A DNA stretch of 17,611 nucleotides from DASSHC01 sp035693105 (GTDB taxonomy: Bacteria > Chloroflexota > Chloroflexia > Thermomicrobiales > Thermomicrobiaceae). The position numbers and the translations under genes were made by a program. The notes below the pieces were generated by a model, which saw nothing but the letters and a program-made list of their open reading frames with translations, searched no databases and was not told where the DNA came from. The stretch lies in NCBI GenBank assembly GCA_035693105.1, contig DASSHC010000130.1:1-17611 (forward strand). Direction: 5' to 3'. Below are positions 7,182 through 13,638 of the stretch, piece after piece; positions within the stretch are counted from its first letter, which is position 1, and each line of letters begins with the position of its first letter.

Positions 7182-7257
7182 GCCCCCGTAGTTCAGTGGA
7201 CAGAACGGCGGCCTTCTAAGCCGCATGTCGCAGGTTCGAGTCCTGCCGGGGGCACCA
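7182..7257 (+). tRNA. tRNA-Arg, anticodon UCU
   Basis: A complete 76-nt cloverleaf can be drawn. The acceptor stem is GCCCCCG (7182-7188) with CGGGGGC (7247-7253), and the D stem is GTTC with GAAC. The anticodon stem is GCGGC with GCCGC, enclosing CTTCTAA with anticodon TCT at 7215-7217. The variable loop is five bases (ATGTC). The T stem is GCAGG with CCTGC around TTCGAGT, and there is an A discriminator. The CCA end is encoded (7255-7257). It decodes AGA and AGG, rare codons in such a GC-rich genome. Confidence 0.96.
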
Positions 7258-7292
7258 ACACCTACTGCATGCGAACGGGCAAAGCAGGATCG

Positions 7293-7943
7293 ATGCAGCG
7301 AGAGGCACGAGCAGTGGATGATAACGCTGTCGGCGGTCCTCATCCCGATCTCCGCCAAGTCGTCGCGAAGGCGCTGCGGGCGCAAGTGGAGGCAGAGGCA
7401 AGACTGCCGCCGGAGCAGCCGCCGCCTCCTGAGTATCGTCTCACCCAGGCTCCGGCAGCCGATGGCATCACCATCCGCTGCCAGGGGACCTGGCGCGCCG
7501 TGCATACCATGAACCCTAACCTCAACGGGGCCGATTTCTCCGCCGTGGTGGCCCAATTCGAGCACGACGGCCAGCTGTTCTCGTACTTCGTCGAGGCAGT
7601 CCGTCAACCGGGGAGCGACACCTGGCGTCCCATGGGATACAGCGGCGGCCGGATTCCCCAGGCCAGGCGGGACAAGGCTGGAGGCTTCATGTTTGGGAGT
7701 GGCAGCCACGTTTGTGTCGGCGGGCTCGGCGCCGTGCCGTCTGGCGGCTCGATTCGGGTGACGCTTGCCGACGACTCGGTCTACGAGAGCACCGCCGCTG
7801 AGGGCTGCTGTATCGTGTTTGCGCCAGTCACAACTCCGTCGGACCATGCGACGGTGCAGTTTCTCAACGCTGATGGCGGCGAACTCGGCGTCAATCGGGT
7901 CTGGCTGGGCGACCGCACGCCGCCGCGGCGAGGCGAAAACTAA
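7293..7943 (+). CDS. Unrecognised protein directly downstream of tRNA-Arg
   Basis: The 216-residue product is not one I recognise. The first 45 or so residues are charged with a Pro-rich tail (LPPEQPPPPEY). The remainder looks like an all-beta domain, with alternating strands such as GITIRCQGTW, SAVVAQFEH, GSIRVTLADDSVYEST and HATVQFLNADGG, and Gly-rich turns. Cys residues occur singly or as a CC pair and form no CxxC motif. There is no signal peptide or membrane segment. The ATG at 7293 has AGGA only three nucleotides away; an in-frame ATG at 7269 and a GTG at 7314 are alternatives, so the start is uncertain. Its TAA overlaps the TAG of the convergent MFS gene. Amino-acid composition and third-position GC look like a real gene. 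Confidence 0.65.
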   Translation: MQREARAVDDNAVGGPHPDLRQVVAKALRAQVEAEARLPPEQPPPPEYRLTQAPAADGITIRCQGTWRAVHTMNPNLNGADFSAVVAQFEHDGQLFSYFVEAVRQPGSDTWRPMGYSGGRIPQARRDKAGGFMFGSGSHVCVGGLGAVPSGGSIRVTLADDSVYESTAAEGCCIVFAPVTTPSDHATVQFLNADGGELGVNRVWLGDRTPPRRGEN

Positions 7944-9196
7944 GAGCGCTTCACGCCAACCTGCGCAGGCCGGTCACCGCCAGCGCTCTCGAAGGAGCGC
8001 CCGCTACTCGGCAACAGCAGAAGCGCCAGCAGCCCGGCGACGATGGTGACGCCGCCCGCGACGCTGAGCATCGCCACGACGCCGACGACCTCGGCTAGCG
8101 CCCCCGAGAGGGCGACGCTGCCCAGGCTGAGCATCGCCATCGCGGTGTTGAGCGCGCCGTAGACGCGGCCGCGGTAGCGGTCGGGCACGCCGGCCTGCAA
8201 GAGCGTCTGCGCCCCGACGTTGGCCGCGACCACCGGTAAGGACAACACGAACCAGAGGGCGGCCACCGCCAGGATCCAGGTCTGGTTGTAGAGCGCCACC
8301 ATCAGCAGCCCGGTCAGGACGGTGCCGGCGCCCACCAGCCGCCGCGGCTGGAAGCGGCGGCCGATGCGGCCGATGAGCAGCCCGGCCACGATACCGCCCG
8401 CCGCGCCCACCGTCGGCAGCCAGCCAAGCGTGGCCGGGCCGCGCCGCAGCACCGAGAGAACGAAGGGGGCGATCAGCGGATCGATCATCGCCCCGCCGAA
8501 GCTGGTGACGCTCAGCACCACGAAGAGGGCCGCGATCAGGCGGTCGCGCCGCACCAGCGCCAGTCCCTCGCGCCACTCACGCCAGAGGCCGATCCTCGAC
8601 GCCTCGGTCATCGCCTCCGGCGCCGGCTTGCGCGTCACCGAGATGAGCGCGAAGAGCGTGGCGGCCAGCAGGAACGAGGCGCCATCGACCAGCGCCACGC
8701 TGCCCAGGCCGAAGAGGCCGATCAGGACGCCGCCGACCGGCGGCCCGGCTAGCCGCCCGAGGTTGGTGCCCAGCGCGCCGAGCGCGTTGGCCGGGACGAA
8801 TTGCTCTTCGTCGACCAGATTGGGGATGAGCGCTCCCTGGGCCGGCTGCACGAACAAGCTGACGGCGGTATCGGTGAAGCTGACCAGGTAGACCAGCCAG
8901 AGCCAGTCCGCCGAGCGCACCAGCAACAAGAGCAGGATCACCCCCGCCTGGATGAAATTGGCGCCGATCATGACGCGCCGCCGGTCCCAGCGGTCGGTGA
9001 AGACGCCTGCCAGCGAGCCGAGCAGCACCGCCGGCAGGTAGTAGCTGGCGGCCATGGCGGCGGTCGCCAGGGTCGAGCCGGTCTGCTGGTAGACGTAGAC
9101 CGGCAGCGCCACCCGCATGGCGCGGTCGCCCAGCAGTGAGATCAGCCCGCCGAGCCAGAGGAGAAAGAAGTCGCGCTGCCTCAGGACCGGGAGCAC
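7940..9196 (-). CDS. MFS exporter, DHA3/MFS_3 type
   Basis: The 418-residue product has about ten to twelve hydrophobic segments and the major-facilitator motif A between the second and third (GVFTDRWDRRRVM, residues 64-76). The opening LRQRDFFLLWLGGLISLLGD and the QPAQGALIPNLVDEEQFVPANAL stretch are typical of the DHA3 drug/siderophore exporter group (EntS- and macrolide-efflux-like). Substrates exported by this group range from siderophores to macrolides and cannot be assigned here. The GTG start lies 16 nt inside the end of the upstream sigma-factor gene and lacks a clear ribosome site, so translational coupling is likely. The C-terminal tail (about 30 residues) is hydrophilic and cytoplasmic. 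The stop codon overlaps that of the convergent gene by four bases. Confidence 0.9.
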   Translation of the reverse strand: MLPVLRQRDFFLLWLGGLISLLGDRAMRVALPVYVYQQTGSTLATAAMAASYYLPAVLLGSLAGVFTDRWDRRRVMIGANFIQAGVILLLLLVRSADWLWLVYLVSFTDTAVSLFVQPAQGALIPNLVDEEQFVPANALGALGTNLGRLAGPPVGGVLIGLFGLGSVALVDGASFLLAATLFALISVTRKPAPEAMTEASRIGLWREWREGLALVRRDRLIAALFVVLSVTSFGGAMIDPLIAPFVLSVLRRGPATLGWLPTVGAAGGIVAGLLIGRIGRRFQPRRLVGAGTVLTGLLMVALYNQTWILAVAALWFVLSLPVVAANVGAQTLLQAGVPDRYRGRVYGALNTAMAMLSLGSVALSGALAEVVGVVAMLSVAGGVTIVAGLLALLLLPSSGRSFESAGGDRPAQVGVKRS

Positions 9197-10374
9197 GCGC
9201 CGTCGATCCGCCGCCCGGCGCCGTCGTAGATGCCGGCGACCTGGAGGCTGTCGCGCAGCGAGAGCACGTCGAGCCGCGCCGCGCCGGTGACCGCCTCAAA
9301 GCTCGTTACCACCACCGCCGCGCCGCCGGCCTCGACTATTCGTCCCGGCAGTGTGCGAATGCGGCGGTGCTCGCGCCAGAAGGCGCGCACCTCCGGGAGG
9401 GCGGTCACCAATCCGCCAGATGAGGACGTGACGCACTCGCCGCAGGCCTGGCAGGCGACGAAGACACCATGCGATCCGCCAGCGTGCAGCGGGAACTCGC
9501 CGGGGCGGTAGCGCTGAAGCCGCGCCGGGCGGCCGCAGTTGGGGCAGGCGACATCGTGGTCGGCCAGCGCCTGCCGGTAGTAGTCGTGGACCCAGCCGCC
9601 GGCCCGGTTGAGGATGGTGCGCGGGCGGCGCAGGTCGCCCAGCAGCCGGGCGAAGGTCGCGTTGGCCAGGCGATACTCCCAGCCGGTGCGCTCCGGCTCG
9701 GGGTGGCAGGCCGGGCAGCGGAAGGCGATGGTGCCCGGCGCGGGCGGCAGGTGTACCAGCAGCCGGGCGGTGCCGCAGCCTGGGCACCAGATGCGCGTCT
9801 CCTGCCAGTCGCCGCTCACCGGCGCGGAGAAGCCGAATGCCGCGGCCTCCGCGGACAGTTCACCGGTCAAGGCGCGGCGCAGCCCGCGCCGGCCGCGCGT
9901 CAGCCGCATCGCGACGGCATCCTCGCTCAGGCCGAGCCGCTGCGCGATCTCGGCATGGGAGGCCTCCTCCAGATAGCGCGCGGCCAGCACGCCGCGCGTC
10001 TCCGGCGGCAACAGCCCCAGCGCGCGGTCCAGCAGCCGGGCAAGTTCGTCGCGCTCCAGTTCTTCCTCAAGATCGCATTCGCCGGCGATGCCGCCGCTCT
10101 CCCCGGCTGGGGCCAGCCGGGCCAGCTCCCGGCCCCGTGCGCGCAGCCAGCGCAGGCAGAGGTTGCGGGCGATGCCGCCCAGCCACTGCGCGCGCCTGGA
10201 CGGGTCGCGCAAGGTGTGCGCGTCGCGCCAGCCGGCCAGCAGCGTCTCCTGCGCCAGGTCTTCGGCGGCCTGCGCATCGCCGGTCAGCCGCGCGCAGAGG
10301 CGCACCAGCCGGGCGCGCTCCCGCGGCATGACCGCCTCGATCGCGTCTCGCGCAGCCGCATCCTCACGCCGCAT
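9181..10374 (-). CDS. ECF-type sigma factor with C-terminal double zinc-ribbon extension
   Basis: The 397-residue product starts as an extracytoplasmic-function sigma factor. Region 2 spans about residues 20-85 (AEDLAQETLLAGWRDAHTL and a QWLGGIARNLCLRWLR helix). Region 4 spans about 115-170, with the helix-turn-helix YLEEASHAEIAQRLGLSEDA and VAMRLTRGRRGLRRAL. ECF factors are normally 160-200 residues; here about 225 more follow. The extension holds Cys pairs at 197/200 and 220/223, then 277/280 and 308/311 (plus Cys314), each set spaced like a zinc ribbon, and a final beta-rich stretch. ECF groups with C-terminal regulatory extensions are known, and the extension may replace an anti-sigma factor, as none is encoded nearby. 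AAGGG lies seven nucleotides before the ATG. It overlaps the downstream MFS exporter gene, a likely target. Confidence 0.88.
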   Translation of the reverse strand: MRREDAAARDAIEAVMPRERARLVRLCARLTGDAQAAEDLAQETLLAGWRDAHTLRDPSRRAQWLGGIARNLCLRWLRARGRELARLAPAGESGGIAGECDLEEELERDELARLLDRALGLLPPETRGVLAARYLEEASHAEIAQRLGLSEDAVAMRLTRGRRGLRRALTGELSAEAAAFGFSAPVSGDWQETRIWCPGCGTARLLVHLPPAPGTIAFRCPACHPEPERTGWEYRLANATFARLLGDLRRPRTILNRAGGWVHDYYRQALADHDVACPNCGRPARLQRYRPGEFPLHAGGSHGVFVACQACGECVTSSSGGLVTALPEVRAFWREHRRIRTLPGRIVEAGGAAVVVTSFEAVTGAARLDVLSLRDSLQVAGIYDGAGRRIDGACSRS

Positions 10375-10486
10375 CCCGCGCCCTTTCTCAGCCTCCGCCA
10401 GCCCTCACGACGGCCTTCACTCAGATAGTCGCCCCGGCGGCCCGAAAGCCAACGCACTTTACCCGCTTCTCGTGGGAATCGCCCCA

Positions 10487-10521
10487 CCGCGGACCGGCTC
10501 GCGTCCGCGGCACGGTACACT
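10487..10521 (+). promoter_or_regulatory. Inverted repeat and -10-like box upstream of moaDE
   Basis: CCGCGGAC (10487-10494) and GTCCGCGG (10503-10510) form an 8-bp dyad with an 8-nt loop. TACACT (10516-10521) follows and resembles a -10 element 46 nt before the start codon; the -35 position inside the dyad is poor. It may be an operator-controlled promoter. I did not find the conserved layout of a Moco riboswitch. Confidence 0.3.
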
Positions 10522-10567
10522 TCGGCCAGTGCCGAGCGTGGAGCGGGGAGAACGAGGAGGCGGCTGG

Positions 10568-11332
10568 ATGCGGGTGACGGTGCGGTACTTCGCGGCGATC
10601 CGGGAGGCGATCGGGGCGCGGGGCGAGACGCGCGAGCTGCCGGAGGGCACCTCGGCCGGCCAGCTCGTCGACCTGCTGGTGGCCGACTACCCGGCGATCG
10701 ATCCGCTACGCCGCAGCAGCGCGCTCATGATCAACCACGCCTACGCCCCGCCCGAGCAGACGCTGCGCGAGGGTGACGAGGTCGCGCTGATCCCCCCCGT
10801 CTCGGGCGGGGGTGGAGGCGGGGACGGCGCGTTCCGCGTCACCGAAGAATCGATCGAGCTGGCCCAGGTGGAGGCGCTGGTGGCCGACCGGGCCGCCGGC
10901 GCGGTGGTCAGCTTCGCCGGCACGGTGCGCGATCACGCGCGCGGGCGCCAGGTGCTGCGCCTGGAGTACGAGGCCTATCCCGAGGCGGCGGAGAAGGTGC
11001 TGGCGCAGATCGGCCAGGAGATCGCCCAGCGCTGGGACGTGACGCAGGTGGCGATCGTCCACCGCGTGGGCGTACTGCAGGTGGGCGAGGCCAGCGTGGC
11101 GATCGCGGTCTCGTCGGCGCACCGGGCCGAGGCTTTTGAGGCCTGCCGCTACGCCATCGACCGCATCAAAGAGATCGTGCCGATCTGGAAGAAGGAGTTC
11201 TACGCCGGAGGCGAACGCTGGATCGGCAGCGAGGCCGACTATCAAGCCGCCTTCGGCGCCTCGGGCCGGGCCGATCGCGGCCAGGGGGAAAGCGGCCCCG
11301 CGCGAGAGAGCGGGGCCGCCGGCCGGGGTTAG
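10568..11332 (+). CDS. moaX: Fused MoaD-MoaE molybdopterin synthase
   Basis: The 254-residue protein joins both subunits of molybdopterin synthase, which adds two sulfurs to cyclic pyranopterin monophosphate. Residues 1-81 are a MoaD ubiquitin-like fold (MRVTVRYFAAIREAIG, EGDEVALIPPVSGG). Residues about 89-225 are MoaE, with VSFAGTVRDHARGR (114-127), LEYEAYPEAAEK, HRVGVLQVGEASV and the catalytic-lysine segment RIKEIVPIWKKEFYAGGERW (199-218). The junction is six glycines (80-85) followed by Asp-Gly. MoaD needs a free Gly-Gly C-terminus to be thiocarboxylated, so processing is expected, as reported for mycobacterial MoaX. The tail after about 230 is Gly/Arg-rich and contains a hairpin at the DNA level. 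AGGAGG lies seven nucleotides upstream of the ATG. MoeA is encoded 2.3 kb downstream on the other strand. Confidence 0.93.
   Translation: MRVTVRYFAAIREAIGARGETRELPEGTSAGQLVDLLVADYPAIDPLRRSSALMINHAYAPPEQTLREGDEVALIPPVSGGGGGGDGAFRVTEESIELAQVEALVADRAAGAVVSFAGTVRDHARGRQVLRLEYEAYPEAAEKVLAQIGQEIAQRWDVTQVAIVHRVGVLQVGEASVAIAVSSAHRAEAFEACRYAIDRIKEIVPIWKKEFYAGGERWIGSEADYQAAFGASGRADRGQGESGPARESGAAGRG
11292..11319. terminator. Hairpin at the moaDE 3' end, candidate terminator
   Basis: GCGGCCCCGC (11292-11301) pairs perfectly with GCGGGGCCGC (11310-11319) across an 8-nt loop. It lies inside the last codons of the fusion gene, 13 nt before the overlapping stop codons of two convergent genes. No T-run follows, so it may be a bidirectional or Rho-assisted terminator. 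Confidence 0.45.
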
Positions 11333-12057
11333 CTTCCCTGATCTTCCAGGTTGGGGAGGAATCCGAACTCGGTGCCGTCGATCGACAGTGTCACCGTGCC
11401 GTCGCTCACCCCGGCGATGCTGTCCACCGGAACCCGCTTGTGCTTCTTGCGCAGCAGTCCGTGCTCGACCACCATCGTGGTGGCGCGCCCGGTGGGATCA
11501 GCCAGCACCTCGCTGAGCGTGCCCAGCTTATCCCCCTTGCTGCCGACCACGCCCATCCCGGTCCGCAATTCGGGCCCGGCCGCTTCCGCCGGCGTCGAGA
11601 CCGCCGTTTGCCCCGGCCCCATGACCTGGGTTGGCGGCTGGGTGCCCGCCGGCTCGACCTCTTCGATCGGGGCTTCGTGGGCAGCCTGCTCGATATGCGC
11701 CAGCACCGGGCGCGGCACCACGCCGACCAGTTGGCCTTCCTCGTTCACCACCGGGATGTTGTCGATATCGACCCCGGCGATGTTGTTCTGCGCCTGCGAG
11801 AGGGGCATGTCCGGTGTGATCGTCGGAAAATCGCGCGTCATGAATTCGCTGACCGGGGCGTCGGCGGGCACGCGATTCTGATTGGAGATGGCCCGCCAGG
11901 CTACGATGCCGATCGGATGAGTTCCATCGGCCACGATCAGCGAGCGATCGGTCGTCGATTCCATCCGTCGTCGCGCGACCCGCACCGGTTCATCCGGCCC
12001 GATCGTCTCGATGCCGGGAAGCATCACGTCTTTGACGTGCTCGCTCTCAACCACCAT
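11329..12057 (-). CDS. CBS-domain pair with C-terminal PRC-barrel-like domain
   Basis: The 242-residue product has two CBS domains (about 8-60, VKDVMLPGIETIGPDEPVR onward, and about 66-125, VSEFMTRDFPTITPDMPL onward). Such pairs bind adenine nucleotides and act as energy sensors. A Pro/Glu-rich linker (about 126-160) leads to a PRC-barrel-like domain (about 161-242), with GMGVVGSKGDKLGTLSEVL, then HGLLRKKHKRVPVDSI and a closing TVTLSIDG strand. PRC barrels occur in ribosome-maturation and photosynthetic proteins and in stress proteins of unknown role. The start at 12057 suits the CBS N-terminus and has AAAGGA about ten nucleotides upstream; upstream in-frame codons read as low-quality sequence. 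The TAA stop overlaps the TAG of the convergent moaDE gene. Role unknown; a stress or redox sensor is a guess. Confidence 0.88.
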   Translation of the reverse strand: MVVESEHVKDVMLPGIETIGPDEPVRVARRRMESTTDRSLIVADGTHPIGIVAWRAISNQNRVPADAPVSEFMTRDFPTITPDMPLSQAQNNIAGVDIDNIPVVNEEGQLVGVVPRPVLAHIEQAAHEAPIEEVEPAGTQPPTQVMGPGQTAVSTPAEAAGPELRTGMGVVGSKGDKLGTLSEVLADPTGRATTMVVEHGLLRKKHKRVPVDSIAGVSDGTVTLSIDGTEFGFLPNLEDQGS

Positions 12058-12175
12058 GCTGAGACCGTCCTTTCCTACTCCGCGCCCATTCCCTTGCCTC
12101 GGGCACAGGGAGTGTGCCGCGTGCGTCAGGAGCAATCACTGTGCCACGCAAGACTTGCCTAGCACGATGCGGGTC

Positions 12176-12204
12176 TTGCCAGCACCCCGGCGGCTGAGTA
12201 CGAT
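12176..12204 (+). promoter_or_regulatory. Sigma-70-like promoter of the M20 peptidase gene
   Basis: TTGCCA (12176-12181), exactly 17 nt, then TACGAT (12199-12204) give four of six matches in each hexamer. The predicted start of transcription is near 12211. A dyad GCCGGA-TTGA-TCCGGC (12207-12222) overlaps it and could be an operator. Confidence 0.5.
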
Positions 12205-12245
12205 CCGCCGGATTGATCCGGCACCAGCATGTTAGGGGGGAGCGC

Positions 12246-13607
12246 ATGAGCGACACGCTCGACCAGCTACTCCGGATGGTGGACGCGGCTCAGGACGAGG
12301 TCGTCCAGTTGACCCAGAGCCTGGTGCGCCTGCCGACGGTGAACTTCGGCCGTCCCGACAGCGGCGACGAACTGATGGCCGCCGAGCTGCTGCGCGACCG
12401 GCTCGCGGCCGAGGGCATCGACGCCGCCATCTATCCTTCGGCGCCCAACCGCGGCAACGTCGTCGCGACGCTCGGCGGCGGCAACGGGCCGTCGCTCCTC
12501 TTCATGTCGCATACCGATGTGGTGCCGGTCGAGGACGCGAACCAGTGGACGCACCCGCCGTTCGGCGCCGAGATCGTCGAGGGCCGTATCTGGGGACGCG
12601 GCGCGGCCGACATGAAGTCGACCGTGGCCGCGCAGGCGATGGCCATGCTGATTCTGCGCCGGGCCGGTGTTCCTCTCCACGGCAGGCTGCGCTTCGCCAG
12701 TTGCGCCGATGAAGAGGCCGGCGGCGCCTACGGCTTCGGCTGGATGGCCGAGCACCAGCCGGAGTTGCTGCGCGCCGACTACGCGGTCAACGAGGGCGGC
12801 GGGGTGCCGGTGACGCGCGACGGGCGCGTGATCTACCCGATCAGCACCGGCGAGAAGGGCCGGCTGGAGGCGCACTACCGGGTTACCGGGCGCGGCTACC
12901 ACGCCTCGCAGCCCTGGAACGCCGACAACGCAATCTACAAGGCCGACGAGGTGATCCAGCGCATCCGGGCCTACCAGCCGGAAGTCTCGGTCAGGGTCGA
13001 CCTCTTCCAGCACCTCGACACGCTGGCCGGCATCAGCCAGCCGGTGACGGTCGCCAACCTCGACGAGATCCTGGGGCGCATCGCCGAGCAGGATCGCAAC
13101 CTCGCGTCGATGCTGCGCGCCGCCTCGCGCATGACGCTGGTGGCGACGATGATCGACGGCGGGGTGAAGTCGAATAGCGTGGCCGAGAACTGCGCTATCG
13201 TCTGCGACATCCGCTCGCTCCCCTGGCAGGACAAAGCGTACGTGCGCGGCCAGTTACAGGGGATCATCGAAGGGCTCGACGGCGTGTCGCTCGAAGTGAT
13301 CGAGACGGCCGTCTCCAACAGCTCGCCCTACGACTCGCCCTTCCGCGGCACGGTCGAGCAGGCCACCCGCGACGCCCTCGGCACGAGCGAGCTGGCGTTC
13401 GTGCCTGGCCTGACCGTGGGCTTCACCGACTCGCGCTTCGTGCGCCCGCTGGGCGACGTGGCCTACGGCTTCGTGCCGGCCAGCCCCAAGGAGGACCCGA
13501 GTAAGAGCGGGGCGCACAATATCAACGAGTCGTTCGGCATCGAGAGCCTGATGACCGCCACGCGCTTCCACGTCGCGCTGGCCTACCACACGCTGGCCGA
13601 AGGGTAA
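12246..13607 (+). CDS. M20-family metallopeptidase/deacylase (ArgE/DapE/CPG2-like)
   Basis: The 453-residue protein has the complete di-zinc set of the M20 family: SHTDVVPV with His89 and Asp91, GRGAADMK with bridging Asp122, CADEEAGG with catalytic Glu156 and Glu157, NEGGG with Glu183, and GAHNINESF with His424. The dimerisation lid domain lies between about 200 and 315, including GRGYHASQPWNADNA. The family hydrolyses N-acyl amino acids, succinyl-diaminopimelate or small peptides; the precise substrate is not evident, and no arg or dap genes adjoin it. The ATG at 12246 is preceded by an AGGGGGGAG run at a spacing of three to four nucleotides. The gene is transcribed divergently from the CBS gene and converges on moeA with a 31-nt gap that holds no clear terminator. 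Confidence 0.92.
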   Translation: MSDTLDQLLRMVDAAQDEVVQLTQSLVRLPTVNFGRPDSGDELMAAELLRDRLAAEGIDAAIYPSAPNRGNVVATLGGGNGPSLLFMSHTDVVPVEDANQWTHPPFGAEIVEGRIWGRGAADMKSTVAAQAMAMLILRRAGVPLHGRLRFASCADEEAGGAYGFGWMAEHQPELLRADYAVNEGGGVPVTRDGRVIYPISTGEKGRLEAHYRVTGRGYHASQPWNADNAIYKADEVIQRIRAYQPEVSVRVDLFQHLDTLAGISQPVTVANLDEILGRIAEQDRNLASMLRAASRMTLVATMIDGGVKSNSVAENCAIVCDIRSLPWQDKAYVRGQLQGIIEGLDGVSLEVIETAVSNSSPYDSPFRGTVEQATRDALGTSELAFVPGLTVGFTDSRFVRPLGDVAYGFVPASPKEDPSKSGAHNINESFGIESLMTATRFHVALAYHTLAEG

Positions 13608-13638
13608 GCGCCGCGCGGCCGCGATGCGGGGGGCTCCG

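Noticed and set aside
7182..7257. tRNA-Arg as the attachment site of an integrated element
   Set aside because: No integrase gene is nearby and I found no second copy of the tRNA 3' end in the window.
10375..10567. Possible Moco riboswitch upstream of the MoaD-MoaE gene
   Set aside because: Only a short 8-bp dyad is visible; I could not trace the multi-stem layout of the known Moco RNA in the 193-nt gap.
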